DNA from: Streptomyces sp. NBC_01276
GTDB lineage: Bacteria; Actinomycetota; Actinomycetes; Streptomycetales; Streptomycetaceae
NCBI RefSeq assembly: GCF_041435355.1
Contig: NZ_CP108442.1
Span: forward strand, 8,058,501 to 8,122,500
Direction: 5' to 3'
DNA: 64,000 nucleotides
Shown: one piece after another, positions 32,920 through 41,801 of the stretch
How positions within the stretch are numbered: the first letter of the stretch is position 1
How the letters are laid out: every line of letters starts with the position of its first letter
Notes under the pieces: model-generated
Databases searched by the model: none
Seen by the model: only the letters and a program-made list of their open reading frames with translations
Told to the model about the DNA's origin: nothing
Made by a program: the position numbers and the translations under genes

Positions 32920-34212
32920 GTGAACGACCGGGACCGGGACGCACAGGGGCGGCGCATGCTGGGGAGCCTGCTGCTGGCGAGCCACCTGATGCCGCTGGAG
33001 CTCCTGCCGGCGAAGGCGGCCGAGTATGCGGCCGGTGCCGGCTTCACCCAGGTACTGATCTACGTGGTCGATCTGCGGGGTGACGTGCTGCGTCTGCTCA
33101 CCGGCGTGGGGCCGGACGCCGGACTGGGGGCGGTGGGGGAGGAGACCGAGCTGAAGATCGAGGGCACGGTGGCCGGGCGTGCCTTCCAGTACGGTCAGCT
33201 CGTGGCCGGTGGCGAGGCGAGCGGGGCGGGGAGTCACTGGTGGGTGCCGCTGCTGGACGGTACCGAACGCCTGGGCGTCCTGCGGATCACCACCGCCAAC
33301 GCCGACCCGCGGGCTCTGGAGGACATGGAACTGCTGTCCGCCCTGCTTGCTCTGCTCATCGACAGCAAGCGGCGCAGCAGCGACTCGTACGCCCGCCTGA
33401 CGCGTGTCAAGCCGCTCCACGTCGCGGCGGAGATGCAGTGGCACCTGATGCCGCCGCCCACGTACGCGGACGGCCGCGTGATGATTTCAGCGGCCATGGA
33501 GCCCGCCTACACGATCAGCGGGGACGCGTACGACTACGCGATCGCCGGGCACGTGGTGCACCTGTCGCTGTTCGACGCCATGGGGCACGATACGGCCGCC
33601 GGGCTGACCGCCAACCTGGCGATGGGTGCCTGCCGCAATGCGCGCCGCCAAGGCGCCGGGTTGGTGGAGACGAGCGACAGGATCGAGGAGGTTCTGATCG
33701 AACAGTACGGTCAGTCCCGCTACGTCACTGGCATCCTTGCCGACCTCGATACCCGGACCGGGGTCCTGACCTGGGTCAATCGTGGCCATCACCCACCGGT
33801 GATCATCCGCGGTGGCCGCTGGAGCACCCTGCTGGACTGCCCGCCCGCCCACCCCATGGGCACCGCTCTCGGCCTTCCCGCCATTCTGTGCCGGGACCAG
33901 TTGGAGCCCGGTGACCGGTTGGTGCTCTACACCGACGGCATCACCGAAGCCCGCCGGGCCGGCAACGAGGAATTCGGCCTGGCCCGCTTCACCGACTTCC
34001 TCATCCGTCACCACGCCGCCGGCCTGCCGGTCCCCGAAACCCTGCGCCGCCTCATCCACGCCGTTCTCGAACACCACGACGGCCGCCTTCAGGACGACGC
34101 CACCGTGCTGTTCTGCGAATGGCTCGGTGCCGTCCCGCGGCCGACCCGGCGGGCCGCAGCCCTGGCCGGACTCCCGCCGGCCGATATTGGCGCGGACGGA
34201 GCGACAGCGTAA
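32920..34212 (+). CDS. GAF-SpoIIE/PP2C phosphatase
   Basis: About 430 residues. An N-terminal helical plus GAF-like sensor region (about 10-170: LLPAKAAEYAAGAGFTQVLI, then WWVPLLDGTERLGVLRIT) precedes a PP2C-type SpoIIE domain (about 190-415). Metal-binding aspartates fall in ISGDAYDYA, LFDAMGHDTAAG and the C-terminal QDDATVLF; RLVLYTDGITEARR is also typical. Such proteins dephosphorylate STAS-domain antagonists in partner switching. The start is uncertain: a GTG at 32821 would add 33 residues; 32920 fits composition better. Confidence 0.82.
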   Translation: MNDRDRDAQGRRMLGSLLLASHLMPLELLPAKAAEYAAGAGFTQVLIYVVDLRGDVLRLLTGVGPDAGLGAVGEETELKIEGTVAGRAFQYGQLVAGGEASGAGSHWWVPLLDGTERLGVLRITTANADPRALEDMELLSALLALLIDSKRRSSDSYARLTRVKPLHVAAEMQWHLMPPPTYADGRVMISAAMEPAYTISGDAYDYAIAGHVVHLSLFDAMGHDTAAGLTANLAMGACRNARRQGAGLVETSDRIEEVLIEQYGQSRYVTGILADLDTRTGVLTWVNRGHHPPVIIRGGRWSTLLDCPPAHPMGTALGLPAILCRDQLEPGDRLVLYTDGITEARRAGNEEFGLARFTDFLIRHHAAGLPVPETLRRLIHAVLEHHDGRLQDDATVLFCEWLGAVPRPTRRAAALAGLPPADIGADGATA

Positions 34213-34376
34213 GGAGCGCCGGGGGCGGCACTCACCCCACTCACCCACCGCGGCCGTGTCGGTCGCGGGGCCATTGCAGCGACGCCCGTGGCGCATGGGA
34301 TGCCCGTGCCCGGGCAGGCGACGCGTCGGGGGCAGCCGGCCGCCCCCGACGGCGACGCTTGTGAAGGAGCGAGATC

Positions 34377-34640
34377 GTGATGATGACTCACCCCACGTTG
34401 CTGGCACGTCTGGTGGAGGAGTACGAGACGGAGTCGCAGCTCCGGGCCGCAGGCCCCCACGGGCCGGTGCGGCAGCAGATGGAGGATGTGGTCTACACGC
34501 TGTGCGTGTCGACCGGGACGCGTGATATCGAAGCCGCGCTGGCCGCGGCGCGGGAGCGGCTGCGTACCGCATGGCCCGGTGAACCGGGTGACGCGGCGAC
34601 GGCACGGGACGGCCGGACCTTGAATGGCGCGGCGGGATAG
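34377..34640 (+). CDS. DUF5133 small protein, second copy
   Basis: An 87-residue paralogue of the protein at 24370-24600: MMMTHPTLLARLVEEYETES, then VVYTLCVSTGTRDIEAALAAARERLR. The invariant VxxxLCVSTGTxDxxAAL block is kept; the C-terminal tail is longer and disordered. A GTG at 34377 with AAGGAG upstream aligns best with the paralogue, though ATGs at 34380 and 34383 are possible. It lies 164 bases after the SpoIIE-type phosphatase. Confidence 0.85.
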   Translation: MMMTHPTLLARLVEEYETESQLRAAGPHGPVRQQMEDVVYTLCVSTGTRDIEAALAAARERLRTAWPGEPGDAATARDGRTLNGAAG

Positions 34641-34684
34641 TCCACCCGTGCCGTACCGGCCCCGGTCGGGCCGGCGGCCGAAGG

Positions 34685-34960
34685 TCAGGTGTGCAGGCGG
34701 CTGTTGACGCCGTCGTGGCTGTCGGCCTGTTCGTCGTCGAACCAGTAGTCGCCGACCGCGAGGTAGCGGAAGGAATGAGCGCTCTTCGCCGGGAGGACGA
34801 CGGTTGCGGCGCGGGTTCCGTCCCCGCGGGGTGCCAAGGGGTGGGCGGCGGGGTCCCATTGGTTGAAGTCTCCGACGACGCTGACGGGTCCGCCCGGAGC
34901 GTCCTCGGGAAGGATGAAAGTGACCTGGGTACGGCCCTTGAGCTGCTTGCGTTCGAGCAC
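34685..34960 (-). CDS. Stand-alone CBM48/isoamylase-N-like protein
   Basis: A 91-residue single early-set beta-sandwich domain as found at the N terminus of glycogen branching and debranching enzymes. Marks: TQVTFILPEDAPGGPVSVVG, DFNQWDPAAHPL, then YLAVGDYWFDDEQAD. No catalytic domain is attached. The GTG at 34960 has GGAG seven bases before it. It may bind glycogen or act as a regulatory subunit. The broken copy at 7169-7255 shows that a second version once existed in this window. Confidence 0.85.
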   Translation of the reverse strand: MLERKQLKGRTQVTFILPEDAPGGPVSVVGDFNQWDPAAHPLAPRGDGTRAATVVLPAKSAHSFRYLAVGDYWFDDEQADSHDGVNSRLHT

Positions 34961-35225
34961 TGAAAGACTCCAGCCACGAAAAAGGGGGGAACCGGCCTGT
35001 GCATCCTTGCGTTGCCGCGCGTGTGCACGGCGGTACGGGGCCGCGAGCCGGGCGGAGGTCACCCGGGTGGCCGCGCCCTGCCCGCCGCCAGGCCTGCGGT
35101 CGGTGTCCTGATGGCGCGGCCCCGGAGCCCTGCCCGCTCGATCCCTGCCCAACCGGCCCCGAGCCGGCCCGGGTGCTGCGGCTCCCCTGCGGGGTGGGGG
35201 CCGCAGGGGCAGCCGTCGGCCGGGG

Positions 35226-35588
35226 TCAGCTGTGGTCTTGGCCGTAGTACTGGCCGAGCCGACCGCGGTAGGCGGCGTCGCCGCGGTGCTTCTCCCTGTC
35301 GTATTCGGGGGAGTCCTTGATCTGGTCCTTGGTGAGGTTGATGTGGATCTTCTCGTCGTCCCTGTCGACGCGGACGACCGTGCCGGCAGGGATCAGGACG
35401 TGTTTACCGAAGATCCACGGTCCGGTGTCCACGACGATGTACGAGGCGTCGACGTCCTCGGTGTGCTCGTCGACCTTGCCGATGTGGCCGTCACTGGATT
35501 CGACCTTGAAGCCGATCAGGCGGGTGCCCGGCGTGTAGTTCGACCCGGGGTTGTAGCTCCACATGTCTGCGCTCACGGGATGCTCCAT
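35226..35588 (-). CDS. PRC-barrel domain protein
   Basis: A 120-residue protein with a PRC-barrel: TRLIGFKVESSDGHIGKVDE, then YIVVDTGPWIFGKHVLIPAG, then KIHINLTKDQIKDSPEYDRE. The last segment is the usual linker after PRC-barrels in actinobacterial stress proteins. The ATG at 35588 is accepted; a GTG 12 bases inside is an alternative. The function of such single-barrel proteins is unknown. Confidence 0.88.
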   Translation of the reverse strand: MEHPVSADMWSYNPGSNYTPGTRLIGFKVESSDGHIGKVDEHTEDVDASYIVVDTGPWIFGKHVLIPAGTVVRVDRDDEKIHINLTKDQIKDSPEYDREKHRGDAAYRGRLGQYYGQDHS

Positions 35589-35749
35589 TGTGCTGCAGGG
35601 ACCGGACGGGAAGCGCACCATCCCTGCCCGTCCCCGCCCGCTCGGGCAGCCCTGTGACGGGTTCTCCGTCGGGCGCCACACGACTGTCACCCCAACGGCC
35701 CCGCGGGTGCCGTGTCCCGGCCGGCCGGGTCTGCGGGCAGGCGCGTGTC

Positions 35750-36985
35750 ATGGACCACTCGAAGGCACCAGTACTCGACGCGTTGGCCGCCTACCGAGAA
35801 AGCGGCCAGACCCCGTTCACGCCTCCGGGGCACAAACAGGGACGGGGCGCCGACCCCAGGGTGCGGGCCGTGCTCGGCGAAGCGGTTGTCGGTGAAGTCG
35901 GCGATGCTGTCCGTCGCGGGACCGCACGAGAAGCTGCTGGTAGGCCGGGGCGCGCACAAATCCGTGGTGTCCGGCCTGATCCTCTCGGGCATCCAGGCCG
36001 TCTGGGTGGAGCCGCAGTGGGATGCCGAGCGTCACCTCGCCCACCCGCCGGCCGCCGAGGCCGTCGAGGCGGCTTTCGCCGAGCACCCCGACGCCCGCGG
36101 GGCGCTGGTGACCACGCCCACGCCCTACGGCACCTGCTCGGACCTGGCCGCCATCGCCGAGGTCTGCCACCGCCAGCACCGGCCCCTGATCGTCGACGAG
36201 GCATGGGGCGCCCACCTGCCCTTCCACCCGGACCTGCCGACCTGGGCCATGGACGCCGGGGCCGACGTGTGCGTCACCTCCGTGCACAAGATGGGCTCCG
36301 GCCTGGAGCAGAGCTCCGTGTTCCACCTCCAGGGGGACCTGGTCCGACCGGAGGTGCTCAAGAGCCGTGAGGACCGCTGGGACGGCTGGCGCCGCCAGAT
36401 GGTCGAGCAGGCGGGGCCCTCTACGACCACGCACTCGCCCTCGCTCAGAAGACCCGCGAGCGGATCTCCCGTATCAACGGCATGCGCGTGCACGGCCGCG
36501 ACGACTTCTGCGGGCCGGGCCGGGCGGCGGACATGGACCCCCTCCAGATCATCATCGACATCAGCGCGTGGGAGGTCACCGGCTACCGCGCCGCCGACCG
36601 GCTTCGGGACGAGCACCGCATCAACCTCCACATCGCCGACCACCGCCGCATCAGCGCCCAGCTCACCCACGCCGACGACAGCGACACGGCCGAGGTGCTT
36701 CTGACGGCCCTGACCTACCTGGCCGCGCATGCCGCGGAGCTTCGTACGGGACAGCCCGTGGAAGCCCCGCCGCCGTCGAGGTTGAGGTTGGAGCAGGCGG
36801 CGCTGCCCCGTGATGCCTTCTTCGGCCGAACGGAGCAGGTGACCTGGCAGAAGGCGGACGGCCGGATCGCAGCCGAAATGCTGACCCGGTACCCGCCGGG
36901 TATCCCGGCGGCCCTGCCCGGCGAGCGCCTCACCAAGGATGTTCTGCGGTACCTGCGAACAGGTGTGGAGGCCGGGATGGTCGTG
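35750..36985 (+). pseudogene. Orn/Lys/Arg decarboxylase, frameshifted with deletions
   Basis: Remains of a PLP-dependent group III basic amino acid decarboxylase. The start is intact (APVLDALAAYRESGQTPFTPPGHKQG). Near 35880 about 45 residues are missing and the frame shifts, resuming with VAGPHEKLLVGRGAHKSVVS. The PLP lysine motif VTSVHKMGSGLEQ is present. After SRED about 15 residues appear missing and a second frameshift near 36412 leads to ALYDHALALAQKTRERISRI. The C-terminal wing (LTKDVLRYLRTGVEAGM) runs into unrelated sequence near 36985. It cannot encode an active enzyme. Confidence 0.85.
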
Positions 36986-36993
36986 CTCCTTCG

Positions 36994-37090
36994 GCTCTGC
37001 TGCGTCCCAACGGCGTTCTGCTGGTGGTGCACTCCGGCATGGGCGGGGCGGAGGCGACCGTGGGCCGGCTGGCCGGGGCGGCAAGGCCCG
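36994..37090 (+). pseudogene. Possible methyltransferase fragment
   Basis: A short in-frame stretch, ALLRPNGVLLVVHSGMGGAE followed by ATVGRLAGAARP, resembles the post-motif strand and helix of PrmC/HemK-like small methyltransferases. No SAM-binding motif lies upstream; the fragment begins where the decarboxylase pseudogene breaks off. It may be the 3' part of a neighbour joined by deletion. Confidence 0.3.
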
Positions 37091-37243
37091 CCCGGCCGCC
37101 GGCCGTTTTCGGCCGTCTTGAGCCTCGCCGCCCACAGGAGGCAAGCCCGCGCGTTTCGGGGGAAGGCGAGAGGCGTCGATCTACTCGATGCGCCGCCTTC
37201 CCCACCCGTACGGGAGGGGCGCACTTCACCAGGAGGTCCCACC

Positions 37244-37510
37244 ATGCTGATCGTCATCACCCGGACCGGCGGGTTCGCCGGCAGGGAGCGCACAGGGTCC
37301 GCCGACACGCACTGCCGACCCGACGGAGCCGAGCTGGAGAGCCTGGCCGAACGCGCGCTGAGCGCCGAAGCGCCGTCGGCGGGGCGCCCCGTGGCCGACG
37401 GCTTCGTCTACTCCATCCACATCGACGGCAAGGTGATCGAGTTACGCGATCCCGACCTGACCGATGAACAGCGCCGGCTGATCGAGGCGGTGCTCGGCGA
37501 AGGGGCCTGA
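37244..37510 (+). CDS. Emfourin-like protease inhibitor family protein
   Basis: An 88-residue protein starting LIVITRTGGFAGRERTGSAD, the hallmark of the protealysin-inhibitor emfourin family (hydrophobic strand, then R-TGGFAG). A second conserved strand is DGFVYSIHIDGKVIELRD. In known cases emfourin is encoded next to the M4 metalloprotease it inhibits; no such protease is in this window. AGGAGG supports the ATG. Confidence 0.75.
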   Translation: MLIVITRTGGFAGRERTGSADTHCRPDGAELESLAERALSAEAPSAGRPVADGFVYSIHIDGKVIELRDPDLTDEQRRLIEAVLGEGA

Positions 37511-37676
37511 CCCCTGCGCGCACCGCGCACCCTCCGACGACGCCCGGTGCGGGGCCGTTTCCCGAAGCGGCCCCGCACCGCCGTGTCCGCCCACCCGCAA
37601 GTCCGGTGAGACCACGGGGGACAGGGGGCCGTAACCGGCCCGCATCGAAGGGCGGTTCACGGGCATACGCCCCGTC

Positions 37677-37817
37677 ATGGAACCGATTCGGCACGTCGAA
37701 ACACACTTACCCCTCGCAACCCCCACCGGCGCCCCGCCCGGCCCGGTCTGGCTGCACCTGCTCCTGATCGCGTTCGCGGTCGGCATCCTCATCACGAGCC
37801 TCAGGCGACACCACTAG
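37677..37817 (+). CDS. Tiny TTA-containing membrane protein
   Basis: A possible 46-residue protein: a Pro-rich N terminus, one predicted transmembrane helix (VWLHLLLIAFAVGILITSL) and a basic end (RRHH). Codon 11 is TTA (37707-37709), the rare leucine codon read by bldA tRNA in Streptomyces, so translation could be tied to development. No clear ribosome site is present, and the call rests on the hydrophobic segment and codon pattern. Confidence 0.4.
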   Translation: MEPIRHVETHLPLATPTGAPPGPVWLHLLLIAFAVGILITSLRRHH

Positions 37818-38021
37818 ACACATCCGCGCAGGGGTGAGTACGCGCTCGATGCCGCACGGACCGACTGCTGTTCCCCGGCCTCCGCAGACTGGACGAAGGC
37901 ACACGGTTCCCCAGAGGAAGCCGACACACCTGCGCCGACGCGGGAAGCACACGGGCACCGACACATCCAGAGCCCACCGTTATGACCCGGTATTCGCCGA
38001 ATACGCGGGTAGGACTCCGGC

Positions 38022-38990
38022 ATGCGCACCCACGATCTCGTCATCATCGGAGCCGGCTCCGGCAACGCCGTCATCGACGAGCGCTTCTCCCACCTCGACG
38101 TCGCCGTCATCGACCAGGGCCCCTTCGGCGGCACCTGCCTGAACCGGGGATGCATTCCGAGCAAGATGCTCGGGCACGCCGCCGACGTTCACGCCGCCGT
38201 CCGCGAGGCCTCCCGATTCGGTGTGGAGACGGGCCCGGCCCGGGTGCGCTGGGCCGACCTGCGGGAGCGGGTCTTCACGCGCCTGGACCGGGAAGCCGCC
38301 GAGGGGGAGGACGGACGGCGTCGTTCCGGGGTCACGGTCCACCGAGGACGGGCCCGCTTCACCGGGGAGCGGACCCTCCACGTCGACACCGACCGAGGCC
38401 CCGTTTCCCTCGGGGGCCGCCAGGTCGTCGTCGCCGCGGGCAGCCGCCCGACCGTCCCGCCGCCGGTGTCCGACTCCGGGCTGCCGTACGAGACGTCCGA
38501 CACCGTCATGCGCCTTTACCGTCCCCCGCACCGGCTGGCCGTGCTGGGCGGGGGCTACGTCGCGGCCGAACTCGCCCACGTCTTCCACGAGGCCGGCAGC
38601 CGCGTCACCGTCATCGAGCAGGCGGACACCCTGCTCCCCGCCCAGGACGAGACCGTGGCCCGGGCCTACACCGCGCTGGCCGCCACCCGCCACGGCGTAC
38701 GCACGGGCACCGCGCTCACCCGTCTCGAAGGCGAGCCGGGACGACTGCGCCTGATCCTGGACGACGGCCCCGACGTCGAGGCGGACACCCTGCTCGTGGC
38801 CGTCGGCCGCACCCCCGGCAGCGACCGGATCGACGCGGCCCGCGCCGGCATCGAACTGCACGACGACGGACGGATCGTGGTGGACGACCGGCAGCGGACC
38901 AGCGCCCCGGGCGTCTTCGCCCTCGGCGACGTGTGCACGCCCTTCCCCCTCAAACACGTGGCGAACCGGGAGGCGCACGTCGTGGCGCAC
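38022..38990 (+). pseudogene. Mycothione reductase, C-terminally truncated
   Basis: The FAD and NADPH domains of mycothione reductase are present: DLVIIGAGSGNAV, the redox disulfide GGTCLNRGCIPSKM (Cys39/Cys44), LAVLGGGYVAAELAHVF and FALGDVCTPFPLKHVANREA. Similarity ends about residue 325, right after VVAHK. The dimer-interface domain, with the catalytic His-Pro motif that completes the active site in this family, is missing. The frame stays open through unrelated Arg-rich sequence into the next gene, but this is not a real fusion. Loss would impair reduction of mycothiol disulfide unless another copy exists. Confidence 0.8.
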
Positions 38991-39521
38991 AAAGGACGTC
39001 GACATCCGTGCGGACCCGCGCTGTTCGGCGCCGTGCGCCGAGGGAACGTACACCGGGGGACGTCGTGGTGTCCGCGGCGGCTGCCGTCCGGGCCCCTCGC
39101 CCGAGGACCGCGGTCCGAGCGCCGTCGTCGGGGGAGTGCCGGGCAGGGCCTCGGCCGCCGGCCGTTCGAACGGGTCGGGGCCGGGAGGCGTCCGGTTTCC
39201 GTGCGGATCCCGGACAGCAGGCCGTCGGTGCCGGTGATCCGGCCGCGCCGTCGGAGGAACGGCGTGCCCGAACCGGACCACTGTCCCCGCGTATGGCCCG
39301 GTCCCGACCGGCCAAACCTTGCTCGGGAAACCTTGTTCGAGACATGCCACTCACCGAGCCGCCGGACGGCCACCGGCGCCACGGGCCCCGCCGACCCCTC
39401 GCAGCGGCGCCGCACACGGATGGCCCACCCCGCTGCGGGAACACACCCACCCACCCCGTGTCGGCCCTGCCCATCGGGGCAGGCGGGTGGGGTCCGTGCC
39501 GTCTGCATTCACCGAGGAGAT
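38991..39521. other. Gap following the truncated reductase
   Basis: About 530 bases of Arg/Pro-rich pseudo-coding composition in every frame. No recognisable protein, repeat or hairpin. It occupies the place of the missing reductase C terminus and ends with the ribosome site (GAGGAGA) of the MscS gene. Confidence 0.4.
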
Positions 39522-40613
39522 ATGAACAGCGCCCTTCGCCTGCTGACCGTACTCGGGGGCTCGATCCTGCTCACCGCCGTCGTCGGATGGGTCATCGACG
39601 TGCTGCTGCGCCGCGCCGACGCGCGGCACCCCGAAACACCCCTGTGGAACTCCCTGCGCCGCTGCCGGACCGCCCTGCAGATCGTGCTGCTCGCGGCGCT
39701 GCTCAGGGCGGCGTACCGGCAGACGGTGTGGAGGCCCCTCCAGGACCACGAGGAGGCCGTGGGCCGCGCCCTGTCCCTGGCCCTGATCGGCGCGGGAGCC
39801 TGGCTCATCGTGGGCATGACCTCCGCCACCGTCGAATCCGGCTACGCCCGCTACGCGACCGGCACCCGGGACCCGGCCCGGGTCCGCAGGGTCCGCACCC
39901 AGGTGACCCTGATCATGCGGGTCGTGACCGCCGTCGTCGGCGTCGTCGCGGTCGCGGCGATGCTCCTGACCTTCCCCAGCTTCCGGGCGCTCGGCACCTC
40001 CGTGCTGGCCTCCGCCGGCATCATCGGCATCGTCGCCGGCGTCGCCGCCCAGTCGACGCTGGGCAACCTCTTCGCCGGGTTCCAGATCGCCTTCGGCGAC
40101 ATGGTGCGCATCGGGGACACCGTCGTGGTCGCCAATGAATGGGGAGTGGTCGAGGAGATCACCCTGACCTTCCTCGCGGTGCGGACCTGGGACGAGCGCC
40201 GCATCACGATGCCCGTCTCCTACTTCACCACCCGCCCCTTCGAGAACTGGTCGCGCGGCGGCGCGCAGATGACCGGCACGGTGTTCCTCCATTGCGACCA
40301 CAGCGCCCCCGTGGACCTCATACGCGACAAGGTGCGCGAGATCCTGGACCACTGCCCGCAGTGGGACGGCCGGGGCTGGGACGTCGCCGTCACCGAGACG
40401 ACGCCCTCCACCATGGTCGTGCGCGCCATCGTCACGGCCAAGGACCCCGACTGCCTGTGGACCGTGCGCTGCGCGGTACGGGAGCAGCTGATCGGCTGGC
40501 TCTCGGAGAAGCACCCGCACGCCCTCCCGCGCCTGGTCCTCGAAGGCGCCGGCGACCGGGACCGCGCCGGTGGAGGGACCTCTCCCGGAGCACGCCCCAC
40601 GTACGGCGGCTGA
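39522..40613 (+). CDS. MscS-family mechanosensitive channel
   Basis: A 363-residue small-conductance mechanosensitive channel. N-terminal helices (about residues 5-25, 48-65, 82-100) precede the pore-lining region: VLASAGIIGIVAGVAAQSTL, then GNLFAGFQIAFGDMVRIGD, with the glycine/alanine packing typical of TM3. The beta domain follows (TVVVANEWGVVEEITLTFLA) and a C-terminal cytoplasmic domain (MPVSYFTTRPFENWSR). GAGGAGA lies before the ATG. It relieves osmotic down-shock. Upstream is a truncated reductase; it has its own promoter region. Confidence 0.93.
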   Translation: MNSALRLLTVLGGSILLTAVVGWVIDVLLRRADARHPETPLWNSLRRCRTALQIVLLAALLRAAYRQTVWRPLQDHEEAVGRALSLALIGAGAWLIVGMTSATVESGYARYATGTRDPARVRRVRTQVTLIMRVVTAVVGVVAVAAMLLTFPSFRALGTSVLASAGIIGIVAGVAAQSTLGNLFAGFQIAFGDMVRIGDTVVVANEWGVVEEITLTFLAVRTWDERRITMPVSYFTTRPFENWSRGGAQMTGTVFLHCDHSAPVDLIRDKVREILDHCPQWDGRGWDVAVTETTPSTMVVRAIVTAKDPDCLWTVRCAVREQLIGWLSEKHPHALPRLVLEGAGDRDRAGGGTSPGARPTYGG

Positions 40614-40781
40614 GCGGCCCGTGATGCGCGCGGCGGGCGCCCGTGTGAGCGTGGAGACACTCGTCGCGCGGCCGGGACGCACGCTTCCCGACGGACCGTT
40701 CCCCGCCCCGGCGGACCGGACGGCGCAGCCGAACCCGGCGGTCCGACCCGCACGACCCGGTACGAGAGGAAGAGGACGACC

Positions 40782-41153
40782 ATGGAGAGCCGGGACAATG
40801 ACACCCCCGTCGCCGAGGTGGGGGTGACGGTGGCGGGCTGCTCGGAGGCGGACGCACGGGCCGTGCTCGCCCTGCTCGAACACCTCTTCCCCCAGAACCC
40901 CGGCACGGACCGCGCCACCGAGGAGGGCCACGGCGCGACCGTCTGGGTCACGACCCTCGACGCGGCCGAGCCGGCGCGTGACCGGCCGGCCGCGGTCACC
41001 CTGGCCGACACCGTCGGCCTCACCCTCCAGGGCGGCCCGCGGGCCGTGGAACGCGTACGGGTCGCCCTCGCCGGGCACTTCGCCGTCGAGGACGCGGGGA
41101 GCGTATCGGGCGATCAGGAGCAGGAGATCGGACTGCGCCTGCGCTCCGCCTGA
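40782..41153 (+). CDS. Uncharacterised small protein
   Basis: A 123-residue protein (EVGVTVAGCSEADARAVLAL near the start; VRVALAGHFAVEDAG and DQEQEIGLRLRSA near the end). The alternating pattern suggests a ferredoxin-like or ACT-like alpha/beta fold, but no family was recognised. GAGGAAGAGG precedes the ATG. It lies between the MscS gene and a VOC protein, all on the same strand. Confidence 0.65.
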   Translation: MESRDNDTPVAEVGVTVAGCSEADARAVLALLEHLFPQNPGTDRATEEGHGATVWVTTLDAAEPARDRPAAVTLADTVGLTLQGGPRAVERVRVALAGHFAVEDAGSVSGDQEQEIGLRLRSA

Positions 41154-41215
41154 GCCGCCGGGCATGGCCGAAACCCGACCCGTGTAGGGGCGGCGACGCC
41201 GGGCAGGCGCGCCGC

Positions 41216-41608
41216 ATGACCGTACCCAAGACACCCGTCGTCGTCCTCGACACCGCCGAGCCCGAACGCCTGGCACGGTTCTACGCCGACCTGCTCGGCG
41301 CGACCACGCGACCGGCCCCGAACGACGTGGACCTCCTCCTCGTGACGGGGGACACCGGCACCGTACTCGGTGTTCGGCGCGACCCCGGCCACCTCCCGCC
41401 GAGCTGGCCGCTGCCCGAGGGCTCCCAACAGGCCCACCTGCGGATCCTGGTACGGCCCGAGCACCTCGACGCGACGGAACGCGAAGCCGTGGCACTCGGC
41501 GCCAGGCCCGTGGCCGCGGAGGACGACGGGACCCGGCCCGACAACCGCACCACGCTGCGCCGCTACGCGGATCCGGCGGGCCACGCGTTCGTGGTCTGCG
41601 CCGGCTGA
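41216..41608 (+). CDS. VOC/glyoxalase-like protein
   Basis: A 130-residue glyoxalase-like domain: VVVLDTAEPERLARFYADLL, then LLVTGDTGTVLGVRR, AHLRILVRPEHLDATEREAV and YADPAGHAFVVC at the end. The terminal DPAGH-F pattern is typical of the actinobacterial Glyoxalase_6-like group. It is distinct from the VOC protein at 5376. No substrate is indicated. Confidence 0.85.
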   Translation: MTVPKTPVVVLDTAEPERLARFYADLLGATTRPAPNDVDLLLVTGDTGTVLGVRRDPGHLPPSWPLPEGSQQAHLRILVRPEHLDATEREAVALGARPVAAEDDGTRPDNRTTLRRYADPAGHAFVVCAG

Positions 41609-41801
41609 TCCCGCCCCTTCCACCGTGACCCGTCGACGGCGCCGAGCGGGGACACGGGCACGAGGAGGGCCGGGAAGACCCCGACACGGAGCAGTGGGGC
41701 AAGGCGGCCGCCGGGTCGGCCGGGTCGCGCGGCGCCCGACCGGACCGGGTCTTCCGGGAGGAGCGCGAAGTGCGCACGCCGACGCCGCGCCCCGAACGGG
41801 C

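Noticed and set aside
38022..40613. An 863-codon frame joining mycothione reductase to the MscS channel.
   Set aside because: The middle 170 codons are not protein-like, the reductase lacks its C terminus, and the MscS part has its own ATG with GAGGAGA. It is a truncated gene followed by an intact one.
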